Notes under the pieces: model-generated
Database searches by the model: none
What the model was told of the DNA's origin: nothing
Seen by the model: only the letters and a program-made list of their open reading frames with translations
Position numbers and translations under genes: made by a program
Shown here: positions 10,589-21,110 of the stretch, one piece after another
Layout: each line of letters opens with the position of its first letter
Position numbering within the stretch: the first letter of the stretch is position 1
Assembly: GCF_029784165.1 (NCBI RefSeq)
Contig: NC_073695.1
Span: 159,526,646-159,590,645, forward strand
Direction: 5' to 3'
DNA: 64,000 bases
Source of the DNA: Wyeomyia smithii
Lineage: Eukaryota; Arthropoda; Insecta; Diptera; Culicidae

Positions 10589-11813
10589 GCTATCATTTGC
10601 TGCTTCATCCTCGTCATCTTTAACGATGGCGATCTTCTTCGGCGTAGACTCCTTTCCATCGGTACTAATGCGTCGTTTCATTGGACCTGCTGATTGCATT
10701 CGACGGCAAGCGCGGGCCACATGTCCCATACGTTGGCAGTTATGGCATGTCACTTGAATTGCCCAACATTCCTTTGCATTGTGCCGATTGCTCAAACACC
10801 TGCCACAACGATCTTGTTTGAAAGCTATCTGTCTACCCTTTCCACGTTGGGTGAATCCCCTTCCCCTAGCATCTCTCCAGTTACTGCCATATCCTTGCTG
10901 TCTATTTCGTGGATATTGCTGATTTTCAATCCGATCGTTATGAAACTGCTCGTTTCTGGAACTGTCAATAGCAACAGCAGCCACCTGCACCTGCCGTTGG
11001 ACTTGCTGATGATTCTTAATGTAAATTTCTTCGTTCATCTGATCCATCTCTAAAGCCCGAACTGTATCAACCAACTCTGCGAGCTGTCCTCCTTTACGTA
11101 GAAATTTTCTAGCCATTTCACGGACTCTGCGATTTAAAGCATTAGCCTGTATGGAATCAGCAACCTGTTCCAGTAGAATATTTCTGTCAAAATCACAGAG
11201 TTTTGCAACTGCTATCACCTTTTTCACGTATTTCGAGTCTGACTCTCCTGCTTTTTGTCCCAGTGACCGAAGCTTCTGTCGTTGCATGAATGAGTAATCT
11301 CGTGAACCAAAGAATTAATCGAGCCGTTGAACAACATTTGAATACGGTACTGTAGATGCGTCCGGTGAATTCGAGCTTGATGCTACTCCTTCAAGAATAT
11401 CCAAAAGCTTTGACCCTGCTTTTATTTTGAATATATTTATTTTTGTAAATTCATCGGATACTCCAGCTAACTGCATTGATGCTTCCAGCAGTTCCTTCCA
11501 TTGCTCATATGTTTTGCGATCGATGTCTTCTTCGCCGTCGCATGGCTTGCATTCTGGTACTTGAAGCGACGCGAAAGAAAGATTACTCATAGATGCTATC
11601 ACGGAATTTTGCTCATTACTAGGATTATCTTCGCGCATGGTGGAATGCATTCTCACGAAACTACCTTCTGCGAATGATTGCTCCAGTTGCTTTTTTTCAG
11701 TTCGTGCTTTCTTAAGTTTCGATCTAAAGGTACAGTTAAGCTTTCTTTCGTCCTCAAGCTCTTTCGCCAAAGATACTGCATCTTTAGTCGTTGCTCTGGT
11801 CATTTTCCTGCAG
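10562..11813 (-). pseudogene. gypsy-A gag
   Basis: Gag starts at the ATG at 11813-11811, four bases after a good acceptor (TTTCTGCAG). The N-terminus is a charged coiled-coil-like stretch (residues about 10-50), followed by a capsid-like region and, near the C-terminus, two canonical CCHC zinc knuckles spaced C-X2-C-X4-H-X4-C (CGRCLSNRHNAKEC and CHNCQRMGHVARAC) in a basic context. Gag would form the particle and package RNA. One in-frame TAA at 11317-11315 interrupts the capsid part, and the same frame continues afterwards, so it is a point nonsense. The unspliced frame ends at 10562. Confidence 0.85.
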
Positions 11814-11817
11814 AAAT

Positions 11818-12925
11818 ATAACATAATATTCATATTGTGCATTACTTCATCTGATTTCTACTCATGGCAAAAATTTAACATTAAAATTATATTTTTCACT
11901 TTCAATTTTGTTCAAATACAAAACACATATTTATATCTTTGATCGTTCATTCATATTATTATAAATTCCAGATATTATTAACTACCAGTTCGTTCAGATA
12001 GTTCACTCTATTTTAAACCGTAATATCGCACCAACCCGCTTGAGGATTGAAATTTCTTCCCTTGACCCATTGGATCGAATGAATGTGGAACGCATCAACC
12101 CTCACGAAGATCGAAATCTGTCAGGTGATTCATTGAGTCCTATCCTCTGAAGCATTGGGTCGAACGTTTCTTATGAACCGCACTAATCCTCTCAAGGATT
12201 GGGTTATGTCCTGCGACCCACCGGGTCCAACGCTCTCTACGGAACGTACCAACCCGCTCGAGGGTTGGATTTTCTCGACTGACCCATTGGGTCGAACGTT
12301 CCTTATGGAACGCACCAAACCTCTCAAGGATTGGATTATGTCCTGCGACCCACCGGGTCTAACGCTCTCTACGGAACGTACCAACCCGCTCGAGGGTTGG
12401 ATTTTCTCGACTGACCCACTGGGTCGAACGTTCCTTATGGAACGCACCAACCCTCTCAAGGATTGGATTATGTCCTGCGACCCATCGGGTCCAACGCTCT
12501 CTACGGAACGTACCAACCCGCTCGAGGGTTGGATTATGTCCTTCGACGGGTCAATTCGAATCATATGTAGATCGCAGCTTTGAACTATTTGTTTGTCAAT
12601 TATCCGGTAAAGAAAAAAAAAACTAACGCCTAAATCTAGTGCGTATTTTTGGCACAAATTATTTAACATCTAATTCATTCACTAATTTCATACAATCAAT
12701 ATTATTATTCACGTATTGGCGATCAACAGTAGTACATTAAACAACGGCCCAATTTCATAGCTAGTAACTTTTATTTCACAAACGATTATAATCGCATTCT
12801 ATCCACGCCATTTTAAGGACACGTTTCACAAATTAAATCGCCATTTTTTTTTGCAGTCCGCACTTTACTTTCGTGGCCGAAAAAAATCCTTTTAGTTTAT
12901 TTAAACCTTACTTACTATTACTTAC
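11818..12925 (-). other. Putative leader intron of gypsy-A
   Basis: About 40 bases after the 5' LTR the minus strand has two perfect GTAAGT donors (12925-12920 and 12915-12910). Just before the gag ATG is TATATTTCTGCAG with AG at 11819-11818. Together they outline a 1.1 kb leader intron that would contain the minisatellite. No transcript evidence was available. Confidence 0.45.
12030..12580. repeat. 66/132-bp minisatellite in gypsy-A leader
   Basis: The phrase GGAACGTACCAACCCGCTCG recurs at 12241, 12373 and 12505, exactly 132 bp apart. Each 132-bp unit is two related 66-bp halves: one with CTCAAGGATTGGATTATGTCC, the other with CTCGAGGGTTGGATTTTC. More degenerate units extend left to about 12030. 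Because 66 is a multiple of three, long open frames arise on both strands (12155-12583 plus, 12130-12669 minus, a 22/44-residue repeat). I regard these frames as by-products. Confidence 0.9.
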
Positions 12926-12965
12926 TTTTTGTTGGGAGCGATTTGGTTATCCAAGACTTTGCCAT

Positions 12966-13374
12966 TGTCGGATTTCTCCATTTTTGATAACTTATTTTTC
13001 GACTGGTCACTTCACAAAGCGTCTACACTTATTCACGTCTGTCTCAAAACTGACTCGGATTTCCGGTCTGCTCTCTTTAAAGGACTTCTGATGGTAAAGA
13101 AGAAACCCGAAGGACACTCAATGATCAAGAAGGGATACAGTGCTGCCACCTTGAAAAGTTTAGTTTATGAGTTAATTCATACTCGCATATGAGCGAGACG
13201 ATTGAATGCCGTCAACGCGACTTGCTATTCATTCACTTTCACCCGATTGATTTATTCAATCGTAGGGCCGATACACGCTCATCGAAAACGTTTAATCCTA
13301 ATTCTATTATGCCGATTTTTAAAACATTTTATCGTACCTCTTTTTTTAATTAACCGCCCTATATATTATCCGCA
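12966..13374 (-). repeat. gypsy-A 5' LTR
   Basis: Same length (409 bp) and ends as 4375-4783. On the element strand it is followed at once by the primer-site candidate TGGCAAAGTCTTGG (12964-12951), which marks it as the 5' LTR. Confidence 0.93.
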
Positions 13375-14346
13375 ATATTATCTACAGAACTATCACACTA
13401 TAATCACTTTTTAATTTTAACAGTGGCGGCACTTTCACCGGCAAAACGAAACCGCCTTATTTCGTATCACCTTTTCTCCACCCCTTTGCACTCAATAAAA
13501 ATATGACGCCACGGGAAGACCGAATAAAATGCAATATTATGGAACTATTCTATACCGTACACGATTTGCTCGCGTTACGCCGTACAGCAACCGTGAACAA
13601 CAGCGCTTGATAAAACGGCCCGGAGCATTTTGAAAAACGAACCGCACAGACCGAATGCTCGCGCCGAACTCCTATAGCTAGGCTTGCGAGTTGTTAAGGG
13701 CATAAAGTATACTGTCTTCATCATTAAGTTGGATAACAGACTAAGCATATTTTGACTGTTTTGCGACTAAAAATCATTTCTATTAAACTAATTTTACAAA
13801 CCTTACAGAATTTTTGCATATAACTAAAACTGGGATTGTCAATAGTAGTACTGCTCACTCGCTTCTCGCTTGAAAATGCGTTCGGCACCAACTTTGAAAG
13901 CCCATATCTTTTGATGAAAAAATAACACCACCACAAAACTTACATGGTAGTTTCGTAATTTCGTCAAAAATACTTGTGATTTTTTTTCAGATTTTTCAGT
14001 GCCCAAGAACATAGATTTTCAACATATTGTTTTAAATAGTTACTATTGAAAAAAAAAATTGCTATCAAAAAAAATATTTTTGTAAACTACAACTCAAGAT
14101 GCATCTGCTGTGAAAATTTCATTAAATCCGATGCGATAATTTTGAAGCTATGTCTGTCTAAAAGCAATTTTGACCTAAATTGCAAATGGCATTAAACTTG
14201 AAAACTTACCCAAATTCAATAAAAATTGGAAAATCAACTTCCCGAGTGAAACTCTTGAAGTTTTCAATACTTATTTGAAAAAATTAGACATCGCGATTTT
14301 CAGTGATCCGTTTCACGAATTCTGATCCATATATGATCATACATAA
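13375..14346. other. Non-coding, no gene seen
   Basis: AT-rich sequence between the gypsy-A LTR and the TIR element at 14347. I see no coding frame, RNA gene or clear repeat here. Confidence 0.5.
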
Positions 14347-14418
14347 TGGTGCTTATTACGGGAGTCACTTCACGGTGAAATATATTTCACTCTCACGCTC
14401 ACTTCACTTTTTTAGACC

Positions 14419-14767
14419 TGTTCGCACTGGAACGTCTTGTGGTGGACTGTAAACACCAGAGGGGAACGGAGTTTGCAATTGGCTCAAAATTAACTCTAAT
14501 TAGTCCTGAAAAGAACTGGGGGAATTGCCTTTTGCTCAGCTCCAAAGGAAGAAGAATGCGGGAAAAACAACTTTGCTGCTATGCTACCAACTATTTATTC
14601 TCTTCTTTGGTCTTCTGCTACTGCTGCTACGATGTGAATGGTTGCGCGACAAAAAACTGAATGAACGCTTCCCTTTCAGAGGGTTCTTTTATAGCAGCTG
14701 CGGTGGCTCGCATAGATGCTGCTTGATGCTGATTGGTCGTGGTTAGTTTTGGTGGGGAGACGGAACA
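14419..14767 (-). repeat. BEL 3' LTR
   Basis: Direct repeat of 20343-20692 with three clear substitutions plus a small CCC/TCT indel region. It is preceded on the left by the AGACC target duplication. Confidence 0.95.
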
Positions 14768-14859
14768 TCCTCCCCCGAGTGCGGAACTCGGCGATCGTCG
14801 AAGTTTCCAACTAATTGGTTGTCCTCAATCGGTAGAATTGAAACCTTGTTGATTGGACG

Positions 14860-16803
14860 TCAAAAATGGTGACCGTTGGAGAAGACATCTACTGCTCGTA
14901 CAAGCCCATCATCGCCAGGGTAGACTTCTTCGATGCGACCTAGTTTGCAATTGAGAGGAGGTTGATTTCGATCATGCAGTAGCACAATCATGCCGACACG
15001 AACGTTAGGCATCTCTCGTAGGTACTTTTTCCTGGGTTGTAGGGTGTTTAAATAGTCTCGGCTCCAAGTACGCCAAAATTGTTCACGGAGAAGTTGGAGA
15101 TGCTGCCAGCGGCTCAAACGAGAAACCTTGACATCTTCTAACGATGGTTCAGCGGGAGCTGTAAGTGGTCGACCGATAAGGTAGTGAGCTGGCGTGATCA
15201 CAAGTGGATCTGCTGGATCATTGGAGATGGTAAACAGCGGTCTGGAGTTCATGACAGCCTCAATCTGTGCTAAGACTGTAGCCAGTTCCTCAAAAGTTAA
15301 CTTCACGTTACCGACAATACATTTAAGATGAGTTTTGCAGGATTTCACCGTCGCTTCCCACAAGCCGCCAAATTCAGGGGCATCTGGTAGGATAAAGTGC
15401 CACTCGATTTCACGGCTGCTACAAAAAGACTGAATCGACTCAACGAATTGTTGATTATGGAATTGTTGGTACAATGCTCTCAATTCATGGTTGGCGCCTC
15501 GGAAGTTACTAGCATTATCCGAGTGCAACTCACGAATCATGCCCCGTCGAGCTATCAATCGTCGAAGAGCCAGGAAAGCATCGGTGCTCAAATCGGATAC
15601 GGCCTCCAGGTGAACGGCCTCAGTCGTCATACAAACGTACACTGCTACGTACGATTTCACTATTGCAGGTCGACGTGATCCTTGTTTCGTCCAAAAGGGC
15701 CCGGCATAGTCGACATCTGTTACGGCGAACGGAGGGGAAGGTACTACTCTAGACTCTGGTAGGTTTCCCATTAGCTGACTGGTAGTAGTAGGGCTGGTAC
15801 GGAAACATCTGACGCAACGACGGGTGATGAAACGAATGGTAGATCTTGCGTTTAGAAGCCAATATCGCTGTCTCATGGCATTCAAAAGTCCAGTTTGTCT
15901 TACGTGGAGTAACTCGATGTGCATCTGTTGCACTAGCAGCCGCACCACCGGATCCTTATCCGGCAATATTATAGGATGACGATTCTCGAAAGGTAGTTGC
16001 GAGCGATCCAACCGACCACCCACGCGGAGAAGCTTATTGACGTAAACCGGGCGTAAATTACCAAGTTTTCGGCACGGTTGATTGGTAACAACGCGCTTGA
16101 TTTCATCGGCAAAATGGAACTGCTGTACGACATATGCAATGGTTTCCGTGGATTGGCGTAGCTCGCTGACGGGTAAATGTGTCCCAAGCTCACGTTCGGC
16201 ACGCTTCTTTTTACAATTCTTAGCGAAGCGCAAAATGTATCCCACGACTCGTTGAATTTTACGGAAACTACTTTGCTTGTGGAAATAGGCCAGCAAACCA
16301 TCATCGTTTGACACTGTCACCATGGATTTAAGTTCTGGTAGCTCTTCATCAGGTATAGTTTCGGGCACGTCTACTTCATACTTTTCCCTATTCAGGAATT
16401 CGGGACCGCTCCACCAGAGCGGATTGTTCTGAAGATACTCAGGAAGTTGGCCTCGGGAGATGATATCGGCTGGGTTTTGCTGCGATCTGACATGCTTCCA
16501 TCGATGCTCACTAGTCTGCTCTTGAATCAGAGCGATTCTATTGCGCACGTACTGTTGTAGTTGATTCAGTGGTTTTTTAATCCATGCTAAAACAATCGTA
16601 CTGTCAGACCACAGTACTGTTTCCTGGATTTTCATCGTTAAAGCTGGCAACACCTTCTGCACTAGTCTGGATAGCAATAAAGCGGCACACAGTTCCTTCC
16701 GCGGAATGGAGAGTTCTTCCAAGGGGGGCAGTTTTGATTCACTGGTTAGAAGACAAAGCGAGGCCGACCCACCCCAGACTTCGGAGGTAAATGCATGCTC
16801 CAT
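14860..16803 (-). pseudogene. BEL pol: RNase H, integrase, DUF5641-type tail
   Basis: The 647-codon frame begins in the RNase H region (LPPLEELSIPRKELCAALL, WSDSTIVLAWI, HVRSQQNPADIISRG) and continues into integrase: zinc-binding H...H...CVRC, then a core with D in VTDVDYAGPF, D in LHSDNASNF and E in GGLWEATVK. It ends in the basic C-terminal domain typical of BEL elements (PNVRVGMIVLLHD to LVRAVDVFSNG). The frame stops at a TGA (14862-14860) that looks like an Arg codon mutated to stop, because the following codons continue the usual RPINKVS tail in the same frame. It is joined to the upstream part by a one-base frameshift near 16780. Confidence 0.9.
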
Positions 16804-17254
16804 ATGCTACTGTAGAAGCATCTGGAAAACCATGTACGTCATAGGCTACCGCACTGTCGGAGAGCACGCATCTTGGAATCTCGATATCATTTAAATGAAT
16901 CAATGAACTTTGTAACTCTTGCCACTGTTCCTTTATGTTGTCGTCCACAGGATCATCCCATCCAATCTTAGCTTGCCACTGTTGCTGCGCTAGAAGTTTC
17001 GCCTTCACTATTACCGGTGACACCAAGCCTAGGGGATCAAAGAACTTAGCGATTTCTGAATACAGTATTCGTTTCGTCAACAATTTTGGGACCGATGGAT
17101 TCGTATGATTTGCGATGGAAAGTGTATCTGTGTTAGGATTCCAACGCAATCCGAGCACTTTAATAGCTGAATTCACACCACGGTTTACGGAAGCATCCAT
17201 TTTCTCCTGCTCATCGACCGGTATGTGCTCGAGGAACTCTTGCGAGTTGGAGCA
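16739..17254 (-). pseudogene. BEL pol: RT end and connection region
   Basis: This continues the upstream frame directly after a TAG at 17257-17255, probably a mutated Trp codon since CSNSQEFLEHIP follows in frame. It encodes the region after the RT palm: VLGLRWNPNTDTLSI, KRILYSEIAKFFDPLGLVSPV (the Pao-type segment) and SDASTVAYGA-like RNase H start (here FPDASTVAYGACIYLRS). Near 16780 the frame slips by one base and the RNase H continues in the 16803-14860 frame. The original frame ends at 16739. Confidence 0.87.
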
Positions 17255-20119
17255 CTACTTATGTATGAAGCCTCCCTGGTGAAGAAGCTGCTTCAGCTGG
17301 TTCTGCGCCTCAAGGGCCTGTTCCAATGAGTCTGCACCCGAGAGTACATCATCCATGTACGTCTCTTTCTTTACTATGCGCGTAGCAATAGGAAATTCTC
17401 TACCGTCCTCTTCGGTAAGTTGCAGTAAACATCTTGTTGCTTGGTACGGTGCCGAGGCAGTGCCGTACGTGACAGTGCACAATTCCAGCACGCGCAAAGG
17501 TAACGACGGCTTTTCTCTCCAGAAAAATCGACGGTCCGATGGAGCTGCGAGTATCTGGCGGTACATTTTTGAAATGTCTGCGGTGAAGGCCACTCTAAAC
17601 GTACGGAATCGTAGCACAATATGGTATAAGTCGTTTTGTACTACTGGGCCGATCTGAAGTACATCATTAAGGGAAAGTTCCAATGGTGAAGATTTTGCGC
17701 TTGCGTCGAACACGACACGGCATTTCGTGCTCAAGCTGGACGGCCGCAGTACTGCATGGTGCGGGAGGTAATACACTTGTTGGTTTGGTACGTCCTCCGA
17801 CTCGGCTACCTCACGACAATGACCTATAGACTCATATTCCCGGATGAAATTTACGTTCTGGGTTTGCAGCTCAGGGTTTCGAATCAATCGTTTCTCCAGC
17901 ATGAGAAATCGCTTCAAGGCCAGAGAACGACAATTACCCAGCTGGGAAAGATTCTCCTTGAATGGTAGCTTGACAATAAACCTTCCTGTTTCATTACGTT
18001 GGTAGGTGGAAAGAAAATGTGCTTCACATGCTATTTCGGCTGTTGACAATTTTGAAACGATAGGCACTTCTTCTGTTTGCCAGAACTGTTGCATTTTTCG
18101 CTCGATGTCTTCGACGGGTGGGTGCGAATACTGGAGGGACACGTTGACTACGTGCGGATCAATGATGACACCAGCTACGACCCATCCAAAGTGAGTGTCT
18201 CGTAGCTGTGGTAATCCATCGGCAAGATGAATCGAACTCGGTTCGAGGATGTCGAAAAATAGTTCTCCACCAATAAGCAAATCAACTTTGTCGGGTGTAT
18301 GGAACTCAGGATCGGCAAGCATTATTCCGTCAGGGATCATCCATTGCGAGATGTCAATTTTGGAGGTTGGGATTATGCCCGTTACTCTCGGGGTAACTAG
18401 ACATTCTAGCTCGGCGTGGTAAGCAGACACGCGGGAACGGAACTGTACTTTCACCTTATCACGGGCGTGGGTACGTAAAGCATTGATACCCACGATAGGA
18501 ACGTTGGCTGGTGTCTTAAGGAGGCCTAGGCGGTTGGCCATTTCTTCGGTTACGAAATTCACCTGAGAACCACTGTCCAACAGAACACGATACAGGTGCG
18601 GTTGACTGTTTATGTCGAAGACCTCTACTAGCGCAGTTTGTAGTAACACTGTTTTGGCGGATTTCGTAAAAAACGAGGAGCAAGTGGTTGAAATAGGTGG
18701 CTCAACCAGAGCAGGTGTTTGCTGTGCAGTAGCTTGTTTTGGAACGGCAATAACCGATGGCTGATTTGCCATTTCAACAGGAGCAGAGACATTGGATCTG
18801 GATTCTTTGTTGATGACTCCATCGTGGTGAAGTAATGTGTGATGACGGCGTTGGCATTTGTGACACGCTTTATCGGAAGGACAATCCTTGGCTCTATGTC
18901 CTTTGCGTAGACAGTTATAACATACTCCAGCAGCTCGACTCTTTTCGTTCTTCTGGGCAAGTGTAAGGTTGGATAGGGCTGAGCACTGGACATTTCGATG
19001 TGAACCGCCGCAAATGTCACAAACAAGCGTAGATTGTGATGAACTAGTCGAAACGGCATAGCTTTTCTGTGGCTGTATCTTTGATTGGAAAGGAACTTGC
19101 TTCGATTCGATTGGAGCAGCAGCTGCCTGGAAAGCAGTTTCGCAATTGTCTAGGATTTGGCACCTAGTTTTCAGATACTCTATGGTTTGCTTGTACTTCG
19201 GGAGTTCTCCCTTTTTCATTGTAGATTCCCAAGATTGACGTGTGGTACTATCTAATGCCGAAACGATAAGGAATACAAAAAAATGCTCTGCAGTACCGTT
19301 GATTTCTTGATCGAGATAACAAAGGCTTTCGATATGATTGGTCGCTTCATTCACGAGGGCACGTAGTTCTTTATACGATGGTGATGACATTGTCTTCAAG
19401 GATAACAATCCGCGGTAATGAGTCTCGATAATCGCACGCTTGTTGTCGTAGCGATCCATAAGTACATCCCAGGCTTGTTTGTAATTACCTTCACTCAGAA
19501 TTTTAGCATCCAGAGCTCCGGCGGCATTTCCAATAAGCGCTTTATCAAGATGATATAGCTTAATTGCATCTGTATCCCCGGAGTTTGCCATCAGATCATT
19601 AAAAATAGCCTTAAACTTCGGCCATGCGGCATAACTTCCGTCAAATGTTGGAATTGGCATCTTTAATGGTTGCTGTTGAATAATAACTGGTTGAGCTGGT
19701 TGGTTTATTGGAGATTCTGGCACTGCTGTATTCTTTGCTGCCAAAAGTAACTCCTCTACGGCATTGCACACGTCATTATATATGCTCTCGAACCCAGCAT
19801 ATTCCTCTTCTTGCTGATCCAAAGCATCGTCCGATACAAAGAAAAGTACCTTACTGTGGAATCCACTGTACTCCGAATATACAGCAGACAGATTTTTCGA
19901 CAGCACATTTAATTGTGCCAATCCAATATTAGAATTAGTGATAAGTGTACGTTGAATCCGCACTAACTTTTGTTTCACTTGTGAGCGCTGACGGCACACA
20001 ACACGATATTTATTCTCGTTGTCGGGATTCATAGTAATTCCTTCTTCGAATCCATGAAACGACGCAGATCCGTCACTATCACCGTTTTCCGAACGCGACG
20101 GCGAATGCATTACGGGCAT
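17255..20119 (-). CDS. BEL Gag-protease-RT (954 codons)
   Basis: A long open frame starts at the ATG at 20119-20117, about 220 bases inside the 5' LTR. Order: a Gag domain of DUF1759 type (MPIPTFDGSYAAWPKFKAIF to CQILDNCE, residues about 150-330), two to three zinc-knuckle-like clusters (CDICGGSHRNVQC, CYNCLRKGHRAKDC, CHKCQRRHHTLLHH), an aspartic protease with RVLLDSGSQVNFV near residue 510, and RT with CRVVFDASAKS, FTADISKMYRQI and the catalytic YMDDVLSG near residue 918. It would give the particle and replicate the element. The frame is intact until the TAG at 17255, so only Gag, protease and most of RT could be translated. Confidence 0.92.
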   Translation of the reverse strand: MPVMHSPSRSENGDSDGSASFHGFEEGITMNPDNENKYRVVCRQRSQVKQKLVRIQRTLITNSNIGLAQLNVLSKNLSAVYSEYSGFHSKVLFFVSDDALDQQEEEYAGFESIYNDVCNAVEELLLAAKNTAVPESPINQPAQPVIIQQQPLKMPIPTFDGSYAAWPKFKAIFNDLMANSGDTDAIKLYHLDKALIGNAAGALDAKILSEGNYKQAWDVLMDRYDNKRAIIETHYRGLLSLKTMSSPSYKELRALVNEATNHIESLCYLDQEINGTAEHFFVFLIVSALDSTTRQSWESTMKKGELPKYKQTIEYLKTRCQILDNCETAFQAAAAPIESKQVPFQSKIQPQKSYAVSTSSSQSTLVCDICGGSHRNVQCSALSNLTLAQKNEKSRAAGVCYNCLRKGHRAKDCPSDKACHKCQRRHHTLLHHDGVINKESRSNVSAPVEMANQPSVIAVPKQATAQQTPALVEPPISTTCSSFFTKSAKTVLLQTALVEVFDINSQPHLYRVLLDSGSQVNFVTEEMANRLGLLKTPANVPIVGINALRTHARDKVKVQFRSRVSAYHAELECLVTPRVTGIIPTSKIDISQWMIPDGIMLADPEFHTPDKVDLLIGGELFFDILEPSSIHLADGLPQLRDTHFGWVVAGVIIDPHVVNVSLQYSHPPVEDIERKMQQFWQTEEVPIVSKLSTAEIACEAHFLSTYQRNETGRFIVKLPFKENLSQLGNCRSLALKRFLMLEKRLIRNPELQTQNVNFIREYESIGHCREVAESEDVPNQQVYYLPHHAVLRPSSLSTKCRVVFDASAKSSPLELSLNDVLQIGPVVQNDLYHIVLRFRTFRVAFTADISKMYRQILAAPSDRRFFWREKPSLPLRVLELCTVTYGTASAPYQATRCLLQLTEEDGREFPIATRIVKKETYMDDVLSGADSLEQALEAQNQLKQLLHQGGFIHK

Positions 20120-20342
20120 TCTCCAAAAATTCTACTTCAAACGCGCGCGAACACGTTCAAACACGTTTACTTTTGCTTTTACGCTTTAGCCACAATCGCA
20201 GTTGCTGTAGCAGGTTCTTCTACCTACGGGCGAGTTGATAGCACAGCGCGACTGCGTTTTCAATTCTCTTTTGGTAGGAAAATAACGCACGGATTTTGCT
20301 TCTTCCGGGTGGCTCGTGATCCGATTCGAAGGACCAAATTGA

Positions 20343-20692
20343 TGTTCGCACTGGAACGTCTTGTGGTGGACTGTAAACACCAGAGGGGAACGGAGTTTGC
20401 AGTTGGCTCAAAATTAACTCTAATTAGTCATGAAAAGAACTGGGGGAATTGCCTTTTGCTCAGCTCCAAAGGAAGAAGAATGCGGGAAAAACAACTTTGC
20501 TGCTATGCTACCAACTATTTATTCTCTTCTTTGGTCTTCTGCTACTGCTGCTACGATGTGAATGGTTGCACGACAAAAAACTGAATGAACGCTTTCTCTT
20601 TCAGAGGGTTCTTTTATAGCAGCTGCGGTGGCTCGCATAGATGCTGCTTGATGCTGATTGGTCGTGGTTAGTTTTGGTGGGGAGACGGAACA
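20343..20692 (-). repeat. BEL 5' LTR
   Basis: Direct repeat partner of 14419-14767. It is followed on the element strand by the primer site and then the Gag-Pol ATG at 20119; the AGACC duplication lies at 20693-20697. Confidence 0.95.
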
Positions 20693-20940
20693 AGACCTAT
20701 TCCCGATTCCACCTCAAGTGAGGTGACAAAAATCACCTCCGTGTAGTGAGATTGACAGTGAAGTGAAATTGAGAATAGGACAAGTGAAACGAGATTGTTT
20801 CCTAGCTCAAAAATCTCTAAGTCCCAGAAAGTCGTTTTTTCCGTTTTTTTAGATAACACCAGGTCTTGACGTGTTCTGCATTTCTAAAACATTCGGCATT
20901 AAAAAAAATGTTTTTTTCGGCATCGAAAATTTCCTGAACT

Positions 20941-21110
20941 AGGGTAGGTGAGCCAATTATGGCAAGTGTACCAGTTATGGCTATATCGCATAAGCGCAAT
21001 GGTACCAGTTATGGCAATAGTCCATTTAAACTCCATAGGCCATAACTGGTTCATGCCATAACTGGTACATTTTTTAGGTACTGCCATAGCTGGTACTCCT
21101 CCCCTAGTTT
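20941..21110. repeat. Palindromic cluster of CCAGTTATGGC motifs
   Basis: ACCAGTTATGGC-like words occur three times on the plus strand (20950-21020) and three times reversed (21040-21095), forming an interrupted inverted repeat of about 170 bp. It lies inside the right half of the TIR element. Likely a small foldback/MITE or a folded part of its host repeat. Confidence 0.7.

Larger units (their letters stand above)
4375..13374 (-). mobile_element. gypsy-A: 9.0 kb Ty3/gypsy LTR retrotransposon
   Basis: Two 409-bp direct repeats bound the element. On the minus strand each starts TGCGGATAATAT and ends ATCCGACA, so the TG...CA rule holds. Inside the right (5') LTR is a primer-site-like TGGCAAAGTCTTGG at 12964-12951. 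Inside the left (3') LTR is a purine-rich tract (minus AGAGAGTAGAAGA). Order from the 5' LTR: a 1.1 kb leader with a minisatellite, gag, protease, RT, RNase H, integrase, then 1.85 kb of non-coding sequence with a possible nested TIR repeat. Flanking bases (GAACT left, ATATT right) do not form a target duplication. The LTRs differ at 7 of 409 positions by eye, yet the coding region carries a SINE insertion, several stops and frameshifts, so the copy is dead. Confidence 0.93.
14419..20692 (-). mobile_element. BEL/Pao LTR retrotransposon
   Basis: LTRs of 349 bp (14419-14767) and 350 bp (20343-20692) flank the element. Element-strand termini are TGTTCC...GAACA. A perfect 5-bp target duplication AGACC lies at 14414-14418 and 20693-20697. 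The primer site follows the right LTR (minus TGGTCCTTCGAATCGGAT, 20336-20319), and a polypurine tract TCGGGGGAGGA precedes the left LTR. One Gag-Pol frame starts at 20119 and now carries three lesions. LTRs differ by about four to five changes by eye, so this is a fairly young insertion. Confidence 0.96.

Noticed and set aside
12155..12583. 142- and 179-codon frames with 22/44-residue repeats as a repeat-protein gene
   Set aside because: They are translations of a minisatellite whose period is a multiple of three; both strands are open, and there is no start context or domain.
14439..14746. 73-codon frames in the BEL LTRs, and the 20054-20584 frame
   Set aside because: LTR and leader sequence; the same frame appears in both LTR copies.
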